From Anaeromyxobacter dehalogenans 2CP-1 (GTDB lineage Bacteria; Myxococcota; Myxococcia; Myxococcales; Anaeromyxobacteraceae): a stretch of 64,000 nt of DNA. Positions within the stretch are counted from its first letter, which is position 1. Each line of letters begins with the position of its first letter. The notes beneath the pieces are model-generated. The model was given only the letters and a program-made list of their open reading frames with translations, was not told where the DNA came from and did not search any database. The DNA is taken from assembly GCF_000022145.1 (NCBI RefSeq), contig NC_011891.1:3764501-3828500 (forward strand), read 5' to 3'. Made by a program: the position numbers and the translations under genes. This document shows positions 29,270 to 38,072 of the stretch, one piece after another.

Positions 29270-29446
29270 GCAGGTCGGCGGCGAACTCGAACACGACCGG
29301 GGGGAGCGACGAGCCCGCGGCGGCGCGGGGCGGACAACTACCGGGTCAACACGTCCGCGGCCGGGCGGTTATGGAGGGCCCGCTCGAAGCCCTTCCCGCG
29401 GATCCCAGTCACGTTTCAGGCACGTTTCACGGTATGTCAAACGACG

Positions 29447-29490
29447 AAGGCCCCGGAACGACGCGGTTTCCCGCGCAATTCCGAGGCCTT
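29447..29490 (-). terminator. Terminator after tRNA-Pro
   Basis: A 12-bp stem with one mismatch (29447-29458 with 29479-29490) starts 6 bp past the tRNA 3' end on the minus strand. It is followed on that strand by CGTCGTTTGAC. Confidence 0.65.
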
Positions 29491-29495
29491 CTGAG

Positions 29496-29569
29496 TCGGG
29501 GAGACAGGATTTGAACCTGCGACCCCTTGGTCCCGAACCAAGTGCTCTACCAGGCTGAGCCACTCCCCG
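29496..29569 (-). tRNA. tRNA-Pro(CGG)
   Basis: A full 74-nt cloverleaf on the minus strand: acceptor CGGGGAG/CTCCCCG, D arm GCTC...GAGC, anticodon arm CTTGG-TTCGGGA-CCAAG with anticodon CGG, and T arm GCAGG-TTCAAAT-CCTGT. The discriminator base is A and CCA is not encoded. Confidence 0.97.
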
Positions 29570-29722
29570 ATGCTGCAGGACGCCGGTGCTTCACCAGGGC
29601 CTCGGGAGGGCCTCGGTCCGACGTAAGGCCGCGTATCTACTGGACGGCCGAGAGGGTGTCAAGGGGCTTCTCCGCGGCGGGGGCAGAAAAGCCCGGGGCT
29701 GCTGAAACGGCTGGGCGGGAGG

Positions 29723-29742
29723 CGTTTCGGGCGCCCGAAACG
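29723..29742. repeat. 20-bp perfect palindrome
   Basis: CGTTTCGGGCGCCCGAAACG is its own reverse complement. It lies 150 bp upstream of tRNA-Pro and just before the tandem palindrome array. It could be a regulator site or a transcription barrier. Confidence 0.7.
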
Positions 29743-29752
29743 ACGCGTCGGC

Positions 29753-29948
29753 TCAACCCTTCGACAGGCTCCGGGTGAGCGGCGGGGGACGGGCTGCACG
29801 CGCGTCAGCTCTCCCTTCGACAGGCTCAGGGTGAGGGGCGGGGGCGGGCTGCACGCGCGTCAGCTCATCCTTCGACAGGCTCAGGGTGAGGGGCGGGGGC
29901 GGGCTGCACGGCTCCGCTCACCCTTCGACGGAGCTCAGGGTAAGCGGA
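29753..29948. repeat. Tandem array of four short palindromic repeats
   Basis: Four units start near 29757, 29813, 29868 and 29921. Each carries a CCCTTCGACAGGCTCAGGG-type imperfect hairpin, the outer ones with flanking CTCA/TGAG arms. The linkers between units are also repeated (GGGGCGGGGGCGGGCTGCAC then GCGCGTCAGCTC). The array ends 7 bp from the stop of the minus-strand peptidase gene, so it may also serve as its terminator. The form matches dispersed intergenic palindromes common in high-GC genomes. Confidence 0.85.
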
Positions 29949-29955
29949 CGACGGC

Positions 29956-31275
29956 CTACCTCACGCAGACCGCCTCCATCTCGGCGATCTCCTTGGGCAC
30001 GGCCTCGGTGAGGTTCGCGTGACCGTCGTCGGTGACGAGCACGTCGTCCTCGATGCGGATGCCGACGCCGCGAAGCGCTTCGGGGGCGTCCGGGTCGTCC
30101 TCGGCGACGTACAGGCCGGGCTCGATGGTCAGCACCATGCCGGGCACGAGCGGCCGCGACTTGCCGTCCACGTAGTAGTCGCCGACGTCGTGCACGTCCA
30201 TGCCGAGCCAGTGGCTGGTGCGGTGCATGTAGTACCGGCGGAACGACTTGTCGGCGATGCGCTCGTCCACGCTCCCCTTCAGCAGGCCAAGGCCGATGAG
30301 GCCGTCGGTCAGCTCGCGGACGGTCTGGTCGTGGATGGCGTCGAGCGTGGTCCCGGGGCGCACCGAGGCGACGGCGCGCTTCTGCACCTCGAGGCAGAGC
30401 GAGTACAGCTCGGCCTGCGCGGGGGAGAACTCGCCGGACACGGGGAACGTGCGGGTCACGTCGGCGGTGTACCACTGGTACTCGCCGCCGGCGTCCACCA
30501 GGCACACGTCGCCGTCCTTCAGCACGGCGTCGCCGGCGCGGTAGTGGAGGATCGTCGAGTTCACGCCGGCGGCCACGATGGTCCCGTAGCCGGGCCCGCT
30601 CCCGCCGCGGCGGCGGAACGCGTACTCGATCTCCGACTGCACCTGGTACTCGCGGCGGCCGGGCAGGCCGTCGCGCATGGCGGCCATGTGCGCCTCGGCG
30701 CTGATCTCGGCTGCGCGGCGGAGCTTCACGATCTCGTCGGGCGTCTTCACGAGCCGCAGCTCGTGGACGATGCGGCCGGGATCGACGACCGCCTCGGGGG
30801 GCAGCTTGCCGAGCCGGGCGGCGCCGCGCAGCTCGGTGAGGATGCGCGAGAGCCGCGCGTCCCAGGCGGCGTCGAAGCCGATGCGGTACCAGAGCGTCCG
30901 CGCCCCCTCGACGAGCCGGGGCAGCTTCTCGTCCAGCTCGGCGACGACGTACGCCTCGTCGGCGCCGTACAGCTCCTTCGCGCCCTCCACCCCGGCGCGG
31001 CGCCCGGTCCAGATCTCCTTCTCGCGATCCCGCGGCCGCACGAACAGCACGAGCTTCCGCTCGCCGCCGCGCGCGAGCAGCACGGCGCAGCCGGTGGGCT
31101 CGTCGAGGCCGATCGCCCACGCGTAGTCGGAGTCCTGGCGGAACAGGTACTCGGAGTCGTGGTTGCGGACCTTCTCGTCGGCGGCGGGGAGCACCATCAC
31201 GCCGCCGCCTCGCTTCTCCATCTCCTCGAAGACGCGGGCGCGGCGGGCGGCGTGGATGCTGGGGTCGTGGGCCAT
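29956..31275 (-). CDS. pepP: Xaa-Pro aminopeptidase (M24B, PepP-like)
   Basis: A 439-residue cytosolic metallopeptidase that removes N-terminal residues next to proline. Residues 5-150 are the creatinase N-domain (FRQDSDYAWAIGLDEPTGCA). The pita-bread catalytic domain holds the five metal ligands: Asp in LVDAGGEYQW, Asp in TADVTRTFP, His in TSHWLGMDVHDVG, Glu in VLTIEPGLYV and Glu in GIRIEDDVLVT. HYRAGDAVLKDG and YYMHRTSHWLG are typical of PepP. It is a single gene closed by the palindrome array, and length and ends are normal. Confidence 0.95.
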   Translation of the reverse strand: MAHDPSIHAARRARVFEEMEKRGGGVMVLPAADEKVRNHDSEYLFRQDSDYAWAIGLDEPTGCAVLLARGGERKLVLFVRPRDREKEIWTGRRAGVEGAKELYGADEAYVVAELDEKLPRLVEGARTLWYRIGFDAAWDARLSRILTELRGAARLGKLPPEAVVDPGRIVHELRLVKTPDEIVKLRRAAEISAEAHMAAMRDGLPGRREYQVQSEIEYAFRRRGGSGPGYGTIVAAGVNSTILHYRAGDAVLKDGDVCLVDAGGEYQWYTADVTRTFPVSGEFSPAQAELYSLCLEVQKRAVASVRPGTTLDAIHDQTVRELTDGLIGLGLLKGSVDERIADKSFRRYYMHRTSHWLGMDVHDVGDYYVDGKSRPLVPGMVLTIEPGLYVAEDDPDAPEALRGVGIRIEDDVLVTDDGHANLTEAVPKEIAEMEAVCVR

Positions 31276-31376
31276 GGCGGACCCTTATAACCCAGCCCCC
31301 GCAGGCAGGCTCGGGCCGTGATCAGGGCACGGCCGGCCGGGGCACGGCGCCCCCGGCGCGCGGCGTCATGATGGCC

Positions 31377-33131
31377 TCACTTCGCCGGGAAGGGCGCGCC
31401 GGCCCAGGCCTCGAACGCGGCCTTCTGCTCGGGCGACGGCGCGGCGGCGGGCTCGAGCCAGAGGGTGTCCTCGGGCGCCTTCCCGAGCGTCACAAGCACC
31501 TCGACCAGCTCGTCGCGGCGGAACACGGTCAGCCGGAGCGCACCGCCCTCCCCCACCTCGCAGAGCCGGTTCCACAGCGCGCCGGCGTCCACCCGGAACC
31601 CGTCCTCGGCGACGACCTCGTCCTCTGCGTAGAGCCCGGCCCGCCAGGCGGGGCTGCCCTCGCGCACGCTCCGCACCGCGAGCTTGGGCGACGTCGCGAG
31701 GTCGGCGCCGAGCCAGCCGGCGGGCGGCCGATCATCGTGGTTGCCGTTGCTGGCGGGCTTGCCGCCCTTGTCCTCGAAGCCGCTCGCGGCGCGCCGGCGG
31801 AGCGCGAGGCCGACGAGGTCGAGGTCGGGCTGGAGCGGCGCGGTCCCGCGCACCCACCGGTCGAAGAACGCGCGCGCGGGCGCCTCGCCGAGCAGCTCGG
31901 CGGCGACCCGCTCCACGCCGTCCTCGGGCACGCCTCCGTCGGCGAAGCGCGCGTACAGCGTCCGCAGGAGCGCGTCGAGCGAGTGGCCGGCGCGGCGCAG
32001 CGCGAGGTCGAGCGCGAGCGCCACCAGCTCGCCCTTCAGGTAGTAGGAGATGGCGCTGTTGGGCGAGTTCTCGTCGGGCCGGTAGTGCTTCACCCAGGCG
32101 AGGAAGCTCGCCTCCTCGACGCTCATCTTCCCTGCGCCGGGCGTGCGCTCGAGGCTGGTGAGCGCCTGGCCGAGGTTCTCGAGCCACTTCTTCGGCGACA
32201 GGATCCCGGCGCGCACCAGCGCGAGCTGCTCGTAGTAGCTGGTCGCACCCTCGAACCACCACAGGAGCCGCGTGTACTGCTCCCGCCCGTAGTCGAACGG
32301 CACGAACGCCGCGGGGCGGAGCCGCTTCACGTTCCACAGGTGGAAGTACTCGTGCGAGAACAGCCCGAGCGTCTCCACGTACGCGTCGCGCGGGAAGAAG
32401 CCGCCGCGCGCCACGTTGAGCGTCGTCGAGCGCGCGTGCTCGAGCCCGCCGCGCCGCTTGTCGGTGACGTGCACGATGAAGAGGTAGCGATCGTAGGGCA
32501 GCTCCCCGCCCATCAGCTTCCCCTGCGCCTCCACGATGCGGCGCGCGTCCTCGGCGAGCCGCTCCCCGTCCACGTGCCCGCGCCCCCACAGCGCGATCTG
32601 GTGGGGCTTCCCGAGCGCCTCGAACCGGACCAGCCGGTGCGTGCCGATCTCCACCGGCGAGTCGGCCAGCTCGTCGTAGTCGCGCGCCGTGAACGTCGTC
32701 GGGCCGCCCTCGAGCGCGGTCGCGACCGACCAGCCGGCGGGCGGGGCGATCTCGAGCAGGTGCGGCTCCCGCTCTCGCCCGGGGACCCACGGGAACACCG
32801 CGGCGCCGTTCAGGTAACCGTGCGTGCCGTCGAGGTGGCAGGTGCGGACGGTCAGGTCGTTCGCGTAGACGCGGTAGCGGAGCACGAGCTGCGTCGCGTT
32901 GCCGCAGGCGACCCGGACCCGGTGCTTGTCGAGCCGCTCCAGGGCGAGCGCTCGCCCGCTGCCGTCCTCGGCGGCGAGCCCCTCCACGTGCCGCGCGTAC
33001 TCGCGGACCAGGTAGCTGCCGGGCGTCCAGACCGGAAAGCGCAGCTCGGCGGACGGACCGGGGCGCTCGACGTGCACCTCGACGTGGAACAGGTGGCCGT
33101 GGGGCTCGGGCATCGAGAGGCGGTAGCGCAT
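31377..33131 (-). CDS. M61 family peptidase with PDZ domain (glycyl aminopeptidase-like)
   Basis: A 584-residue protein. An N-terminal beta-domain (PEPHGHLFHVEVHVERPG, ELRFPVWTPGSYLVREYARH) precedes the zinc site HEYFHLWNVKRLRP (HExxH), with the third ligand Glu in LWWFEGATSYYE. The PDZ domain near the C-terminus reads GWLGADLATSPKLAVRSVRE. M61 enzymes are aminopeptidases with preference for small residues. No signal peptide is visible. Its start and the SARP-type regulator gene are divergent, 77 bp apart. Confidence 0.93.
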   Translation of the reverse strand: MRYRLSMPEPHGHLFHVEVHVERPGPSAELRFPVWTPGSYLVREYARHVEGLAAEDGSGRALALERLDKHRVRVACGNATQLVLRYRVYANDLTVRTCHLDGTHGYLNGAAVFPWVPGREREPHLLEIAPPAGWSVATALEGGPTTFTARDYDELADSPVEIGTHRLVRFEALGKPHQIALWGRGHVDGERLAEDARRIVEAQGKLMGGELPYDRYLFIVHVTDKRRGGLEHARSTTLNVARGGFFPRDAYVETLGLFSHEYFHLWNVKRLRPAAFVPFDYGREQYTRLLWWFEGATSYYEQLALVRAGILSPKKWLENLGQALTSLERTPGAGKMSVEEASFLAWVKHYRPDENSPNSAISYYLKGELVALALDLALRRAGHSLDALLRTLYARFADGGVPEDGVERVAAELLGEAPARAFFDRWVRGTAPLQPDLDLVGLALRRRAASGFEDKGGKPASNGNHDDRPPAGWLGADLATSPKLAVRSVREGSPAWRAGLYAEDEVVAEDGFRVDAGALWNRLCEVGEGGALRLTVFRRDELVEVLVTLGKAPEDTLWLEPAAAPSPEQKAAFEAWAGAPFPAK

Positions 33132-33207
33132 GCAGCCGCCGACTGTAGCCCGGGATCAAGTCCGCCGCGGGGGCTTCTTGGTACGTTGCCCCGGGGGAGA
33201 CGCGGCG

Positions 33208-36200
33208 ATGGAAACGCAGGGCCATCGAGGCGGAGCCCGGCCCGGCGAGCCATCGTCGCCGCTGCTGCGGCTCTACCTGCTCGGACGGTTCGAGGCGGTC
33301 CGGGAGGACGCGCCCATCCCCGCGCACGCCTGGCGCCGCCGCCGGCCCGCCGACCTCCTCCAGCTCGTCGCGCTCACGCCGGGCCGCGCGCTCGGTCGCG
33401 ACCAGGCCATCGACGCGCTCTGGCCGGACAAGGACCCGGCCAGCGGCGCGAACAACCTGCACCGCGCGCTCTACGACCTGCGCCAGATCCTGGGCGGACG
33501 CTGGGTGGACATCGAGCGCGGCCAGGTGCGGATGCGGCCGGACGTCTGGGTGGACGTGGACGCGTTCGAGCAGGCCATCGCCGACGGCGGCCGCGAGCGG
33601 CTCGCGGAGGCGGTCTCGCTCTACCGCGGCGACCTCTGCCCGGGCGAGCGCGAGGTGCCCTGGCTCTCGGCCCGCCGCGCGGTGCTGCGGGCACGCTTCG
33701 TCGAGGCGGCCTACCCGCTCGCCCGCGCGCACGCGGAGGCCGGCGCGGCGGCCCAGGCGATCCCGCTGCTGCGGCGGCTCCTCGAGGTGGACCCGGCCGC
33801 GGAGGACGCGCACCGCCAGCTCATGCGCCTGCTCGCGGAGTCGGGGCGGCGCGCGGAGGCGCTGCGGCAGTACGACGCCTGCGAGGGGGCGCTCCGCACC
33901 GCCGGCGTGGCGGTGTCCGACGACACGCGGCTGCTGCGCCAGGCGATCCAGCGCGGCGAGGTGGGCCACCCGCAGGCGCGCCCGGCGCTCGACGGCGTGC
34001 GCCGCGCGGCGCGGCGGCTGCTCGGCACGGTGGACCCGCCGCCGGTGCGCGGGCGCGGCGCGATCCTGCTGCTGTTCGAGTCGCTGGTGGAGCGCGGCAG
34101 CGGCACGCTGATCTTGCTCGGCGAGCGCGGGGTGGGGAAGACGCGGCTCGCCGTGGAGGGCGCGCGCATCGCGCAGTCCCGCGGGGCGGGGGTGCTCTCG
34201 TGCGTGGCCGGCGCGCAGGGCGCGGGCGTGCCGTACGGCCTGTTCGCCGACCTGTTCCGCGAGGAGTGCCGGCTGGCCCAGGGCGTCGCCGACCCGTTCG
34301 CCGACGCGAACTTCGACGGCAGGGCCTCGGCGGAGGCGGTGCGCCTGCGGGTGTTCGACGCGGTGACCCGCGGCCTCGCCACGCTGGGCGAAGGCCGGCC
34401 GGTGTACCTGCTGCTCGACGAGCTTCACGACGCCGACGAGTCGTCCCTCAACCTGCTCCACCACCTCGCGCTCCACGCCGGCGCGCAGCGCCTCATGATC
34501 GTCGGCACCTGCCGCGAGGACCGCATCCACGCGGGCACGCCCATCCAGATGGCGCTGTCGCACCTCGACGGCGGGCGGCTGGCGCGCGGCATCCGCGTGC
34601 CGCGGCTCGGCCTGGTCGCCACCCGCGAGCAGGTGGCCGATCTCGTGGGCGGGGTTCCGCCGGACGCGCTGGTGGAGCAGGTGTATCGGGTCACCGACGG
34701 CTGCCCGTTCCTGGTGGAGGAGGCGGTGCGCGCGCAGCGCGAGACCGGCCACCAGGTCCCCGCGGAGCCGCGGGCGGGCCTGCGTGCGCGGGTGGCGCGG
34801 CTCGGGCCTCGGGTGGAAGGGCTGCTCGCGGCTGCGGCGGTCGCGGGGCAGCGCTTCGACTTCGAGCTGGTGCGGCCGGTCACCGGGCTCACCGCGCACG
34901 AGGCGGTGGGCGCGCTGGAGGCGTGCCTGGAGCACGGCCTCCTCGACGAGGACGGCAGCGGGTACCACTTCCACCACGGGATGGTGCGCGACGCGATCCT
35001 GGCCGGGCTGGAGCCGACCCGGCGGGCGGCGCTGCACGGCGCCCTCGCCGACGCGCTGGAGGCGAGCGCCGGGCACGAGCCGCCCTCGGAGGCGCTGGCG
35101 CGCCACCGACGCGAGGCCGGCCAGCCGGAGCGTGCGTTGCGCCACCTGGTGGCCGCCGGGCACCGCGCCGCGGCGCGGGCCGGCCTGCGCGAGGCGGTCG
35201 CGTTCTACGCGGAGGCGCTCGAGCTGCTGGCCGGCCAGGCGAGCCCGGATCCGGCGCTGCGGCTCGAGCTGCTCGAGGCGATGGGGCGGGTGCAGCTCGA
35301 GCTGGGCGAGGTGTCGGGCGCGGCCCGCAGCTTCGGCGACGCGGCGCTCCTCGCCGGCGCGGGTGGGGCCGGACGGCCCGATGTGCGCGCCCGGAGCCAC
35401 CGGCTCGCCGCCATCGCGCACGCGGCCGCGGGGCGGATCGACTCCGCCCTGGCCGAGGTGGCGGCGGGGCTGGAGCCGGCGGGCGACGAGCCGGCGCCGC
35501 TCCTCCACCTGCGCGCGCAGCTCGACTGGCACCGCGGGCAGTACGCCGAGGCGCGCGAGTCGGCCCGCGCCTGCGCCGAGGCCGCGGGGCGCGCCGGCGA
35601 CGCGGACCTGCTCGCCCGCAGCCACGATCTCTCCGCGCTGGCGCGCGGCATGCTCGGGGAGGCCTCCACGCCCGAGGACGAGTCGGACGCGGTGGGGCTG
35701 GCCGACCGGTGCGCGCAGGACGCCGCCCCGGAGCACCCGCTCGACCTGCACCTCGTCCTGTGGGACCGCGATCTGCTCGGCGACCTGGGCTGTGCCGAGC
35801 TGGCGCGCGGCGCGGGGCTGCTGGTGGACCGTGCCCGGCTGCGCGAGGCGCCGGAGGCCCAGGCGGCGGGCCGGCTCGGCGAGGGCACGTTCGCGCTCGC
35901 CGCCGGCCAGCTCGAGGCGGCCGAGCTCGCCATCCGCGCCGCGCTGGACGGGTTCCGCTCGGTGGGCTCGGCGCTCGGCGAGGCGCTCGCGCTCGAGCGG
36001 CTCGGCCTGCTGCTCACGGTGCTCGGGCACCTCGAGGAGGCGCGGTCGGTGCTGGGCGAGGCGGTGGTGGTGGCGGAGCGGTCCTCGCTGCGCCGGCACG
36101 CGCTCACCCGCATCCACGCCGCCGAGGTGCGCCACCGGCTCGCCTCCGGCCTCACCGCGGCGGCGGAGGACGCGCTCCACGAGGCGAGCGAGACCGCCGC

Positions 36201-36564
36201 CCGCCACGGCGACTGCCTGGCCTGCGACGCGGCGTTCCGGCCCGAGGCGGTGCGGGTGGCGCTGGCGCGCGGCCGGATCCCCGACGCGGACCTCGAGGTG
36301 CTGTCGCTCGAGGAGATCGCGCGGCAGCGCGGGGGCCGCGGGCTCGCGGCCGTGGCGCGCCTGGCGCGCGCGCGGGTGCTCGCGGGCCAGGGGCGCACCG
36401 ACGACGCGCGGGCGGCGCTGGCGCAGGCTCGGTTCGCGTTCCTCGCCGGCGGGCAGCGCTACGACGCCGCGCGCTGCGTCCGGCTGGAGGCGCGGCTCGG
36501 CGGCGCGCTGCCGGACGACCTGAAGGCGCTCGATGCGCTGGTGCGGGTGGACGCGGACGCCTAG
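33208..36564 (+). CDS. SARP/AfsR-like regulator: BTAD, AAA ATPase and TPR array
   Basis: A 1118-residue regulator. Residues 15-100 form an OmpR-type winged helix (LRLYLLGRFEAVREDAPIPA, ALWPDKDPASGANNLHRALY), followed by a BTAD helical domain to about 260. An AAA/STAND ATPase has Walker A GERGVGKTRL near residue 305 and Walker B VYLLLDELHDAD near 400. From about 620 on there is a long helical TPR-like array with few breaks. This is the architecture of large SARP activators, which bind DNA and are gated by ATP and a signal sensed by the repeats. The start at 33208 has GGGGGAGA upstream; an ATG at 33130 would overlap the divergent M61 start. Its targets are unknown; the divergent M61 gene is a candidate. 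Confidence 0.88.
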   Translation: METQGHRGGARPGEPSSPLLRLYLLGRFEAVREDAPIPAHAWRRRRPADLLQLVALTPGRALGRDQAIDALWPDKDPASGANNLHRALYDLRQILGGRWVDIERGQVRMRPDVWVDVDAFEQAIADGGRERLAEAVSLYRGDLCPGEREVPWLSARRAVLRARFVEAAYPLARAHAEAGAAAQAIPLLRRLLEVDPAAEDAHRQLMRLLAESGRRAEALRQYDACEGALRTAGVAVSDDTRLLRQAIQRGEVGHPQARPALDGVRRAARRLLGTVDPPPVRGRGAILLLFESLVERGSGTLILLGERGVGKTRLAVEGARIAQSRGAGVLSCVAGAQGAGVPYGLFADLFREECRLAQGVADPFADANFDGRASAEAVRLRVFDAVTRGLATLGEGRPVYLLLDELHDADESSLNLLHHLALHAGAQRLMIVGTCREDRIHAGTPIQMALSHLDGGRLARGIRVPRLGLVATREQVADLVGGVPPDALVEQVYRVTDGCPFLVEEAVRAQRETGHQVPAEPRAGLRARVARLGPRVEGLLAAAAVAGQRFDFELVRPVTGLTAHEAVGALEACLEHGLLDEDGSGYHFHHGMVRDAILAGLEPTRRAALHGALADALEASAGHEPPSEALARHRREAGQPERALRHLVAAGHRAAARAGLREAVAFYAEALELLAGQASPDPALRLELLEAMGRVQLELGEVSGAARSFGDAALLAGAGGAGRPDVRARSHRLAAIAHAAAGRIDSALAEVAAGLEPAGDEPAPLLHLRAQLDWHRGQYAEARESARACAEAAGRAGDADLLARSHDLSALARGMLGEASTPEDESDAVGLADRCAQDAAPEHPLDLHLVLWDRDLLGDLGCAELARGAGLLVDRARLREAPEAQAAGRLGEGTFALAAGQLEAAELAIRAALDGFRSVGSALGEALALERLGLLLTVLGHLEEARSVLGEAVVVAERSSLRRHALTRIHAAEVRHRLASGLTAAAEDALHEASETAARHGDCLACDAAFRPEAVRVALARGRIPDADLEVLSLEEIARQRGGRGLAAVARLARARVLAGQGRTDDARAALAQARFAFLAGGQRYDAARCVRLEARLGGALPDDLKALDALVRVDADA

Positions 36565-36629
36565 ACGTCGCGGGCGGTTGCGCGTTCGCACGGCCCCGCG
36601 GGCCCGGGAATCGCTGCGCCCCAGCCATT

Positions 36630-36643
36630 TTGATCCAGGTCAA
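36630..36643 (+). promoter_or_regulatory. FNR/CRP-type box before the feo operon
   Basis: TTGATCCAGGTCAA matches the FNR/DNR form TTGAT-n4-ATCAA with one mismatch. It is centred about 50 bp upstream of the Fur-like box. Confidence 0.6.
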
Positions 36644-36679
36644 GCGTTCGGCCACCCCTTGACGCCCGAATCTTGAACA

Positions 36680-36694
36680 TGAGAATGATTCTCA
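36680..36694 (+). promoter_or_regulatory. Fur box (7-1-7) before the feo operon
   Basis: TGAGAATGATTCTCA is a perfect 7-1-7 palindrome of the Fur type, 60 bp before the first gene. If the FNR-like box acts at -41.5, the transcript would start at about 36678, right where Fur would sit. Confidence 0.75.
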
Positions 36695-36753
36695 ACTTCA
36701 TCGGTCGCCGGCCGCCGCCTTCCACCCACCCTCCCCGCGCCCAGGTCCACCGC

Positions 36754-37590
36754 ATGCCCGTCCCGCACCCCCTCGTCGTCGCCGCCCTCCTCCTCGCCTC
36801 CGCCGCCCGCGCCCAGGCACCGGACGAGCCGTCCCCGCCCGCGCCCGACCACGGCAAGGTGGCCACCGACGACGCGACGCCCGCCGGCGCGGGGACGCGC
36901 GAGGTGGAGCTGGCCTACCTCCCGTCCGTCACGCACCACGGCGGCGGGCGCTTCGAGCAGGCGGCGCACGCGCACGTGAACGCGTTCGCGGTCACCGCGC
37001 TGGTCGGCGTCACCGACGACCTCGACCTGAAGCTCACCGGCGGCTTCGCCCACGCGATGGACCGCTCCGACCCCGCCATGGCGACCCGCGGCTCCGGCCT
37101 GACCGATCTCACCTTCGGCTCGCGCTGGCGCCTGCTCGCCTCGGCGCCGCGGGCGCTCGACGTCATGCTCACCACCGCGGTCGTCGCGCCCGTCGGGCAC
37201 GAGGCGTCGCCGGGGTCGCTGGGGCTCACGCAGGGCTTCTGGAGCGTCCGGAACGCGCTCGTCGCGTCGAAGGACTGGGGGCGGGTCACCGGCAACGCCG
37301 AGGTCGCGCTCACCGTGCCGGTGGGCGGCGGCGCCGGCGCCTTCCGATCGGCCACCTGCGGCAACCTCGCCGTCGGGTACGCGGTGCTGCCCTGGCTGCA
37401 GCCGCTCCTCGAGGCGAACTACGACCTCGCCCGCAGCGCCGTGACCTCGCAGCGCGTCGCGGTGACCGCGGGCGTGAACCTCAGCGGCAGCGGCGGCACG
37501 CGCCTGATGGCCGGCGTCCAGCGGGCGGTGTGGGGCCGGAACGTCGTCGAGTCCACCAGCGGGCTCGTCGCGCTCAAGACCGGCTTCTGA
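36754..37590 (+). CDS. Outer-membrane beta-barrel protein heading the feo operon
   Basis: A 278-residue exported protein. The signal peptide is MPVPHPLVVAALLLASAARA, cut before QAPDE. The mature part alternates polar and hydrophobic residues as in small porin or MetA-like transporters (REVELAYLPSVTHHGGGRFE, LDLKLTGGFAHAMDRSD, VMLTTAVVAPVGHEASPGSL) and ends in GLVALKTGF with a terminal Phe, typical of outer-membrane barrels. It precedes feoA by 24 bp and lies directly after the FNR and Fur boxes, so it is probably an iron-related outer-membrane channel. The ATG at 36754 is preferred to a TTG at 36673, which overlaps the Fur box. Confidence 0.78.
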   Translation: MPVPHPLVVAALLLASAARAQAPDEPSPPAPDHGKVATDDATPAGAGTREVELAYLPSVTHHGGGRFEQAAHAHVNAFAVTALVGVTDDLDLKLTGGFAHAMDRSDPAMATRGSGLTDLTFGSRWRLLASAPRALDVMLTTAVVAPVGHEASPGSLGLTQGFWSVRNALVASKDWGRVTGNAEVALTVPVGGGAGAFRSATCGNLAVGYAVLPWLQPLLEANYDLARSAVTSQRVAVTAGVNLSGSGGTRLMAGVQRAVWGRNVVESTSGLVALKTGF

Positions 37591-37614
37591 CGAGGGCGCG
37601 AGAGGAGCCACGCG

Positions 37615-37842
37615 ATGATGCCGCTCGGGCTGATGGGCGAGGGAGAGGTCGCGGAGATCGTCTCCGTGCAGTGCGCCGCCGGCGGGACCGCCGCGGCGAG
37701 GGTCGAGGACATGGGCCTGCGGCCGGGGAAGCGCGTCCGGATGCTGTCGAACGGCGCGGGCCCGGTGCTGGTGAAGGTGGACGAGTCGCGCCTCGCGATC
37801 GATCGCGGCGTGGCCATGCGCATCGCGGTGAGGACGGCATGA
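37615..37842 (+). CDS. feoA: FeoA, first copy
   Basis: A 75-residue SH3-like FeoA protein (PLGLMGEGEVAEIVSVQCAA, RVEDMGLRPGKRVRMLSNGA, GVAMRIAVR). FeoA proteins bind FeoB and regulate ferrous iron uptake. GAGAGGAG precedes the ATG, and the stop overlaps the next feoA start (ATGA). Confidence 0.93.
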   Translation: MMPLGLMGEGEVAEIVSVQCAAGGTAAARVEDMGLRPGKRVRMLSNGAGPVLVKVDESRLAIDRGVAMRIAVRTA

Positions 37843-38072
37843 GGACGAACCTGGCGAGTCTCTCCCCCGGGCAGCGGGGGCACATCACGGCGCTCCGGGC
37901 GCCGGGCGCCCTGCGGCGCCGGCTCATGGACATGGGCCTTCTGCCCGGCGAGGAGGTCCGCGTGGAGAAGGTGGCGCCGCTCGGCGATCCCATCGAGGTG
38001 ACGGTGAAGCGCTACCAGCTCTCGCTGCGCAAGGCGGAGGCGGAGGGCATCGCGGTGGAGGTGATGCCGTGA
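37839..38072 (+). CDS. feoA: FeoA, second copy
   Basis: A 77-residue FeoA paralogue (NLASLSPGQRGHITALRAPG, RLMDMGLLPGEEVRVEKVAP, PIEVTVKRYQLSLRKAEAEG). The second copy is closer to the standard FeoA form than the first. It overlaps feoB through GTGA, so it is translationally coupled. Confidence 0.95.
   Translation: MRTNLASLSPGQRGHITALRAPGALRRRLMDMGLLPGEEVRVEKVAPLGDPIEVTVKRYQLSLRKAEAEGIAVEVMP

Noticed and set aside
29753-29948. CRISPR array
   Set aside because: Repeats are tandem with repeated linkers, there are no unique spacers of constant length, and no cas genes are nearby.
33130-33207. Upstream ATG as start of the SARP-type regulator
   Set aside because: It overlaps the divergent M61 start and has no ribosome site; the ATG at 33208 has GGGGGAGA and fits the family N-terminus.
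31732-36591. A 1619-codon minus-strand frame across the M61 and SARP genes
   Set aside because: Low-complexity Arg/Gln/His-rich antisense shadow of two clear genes, with no domain.
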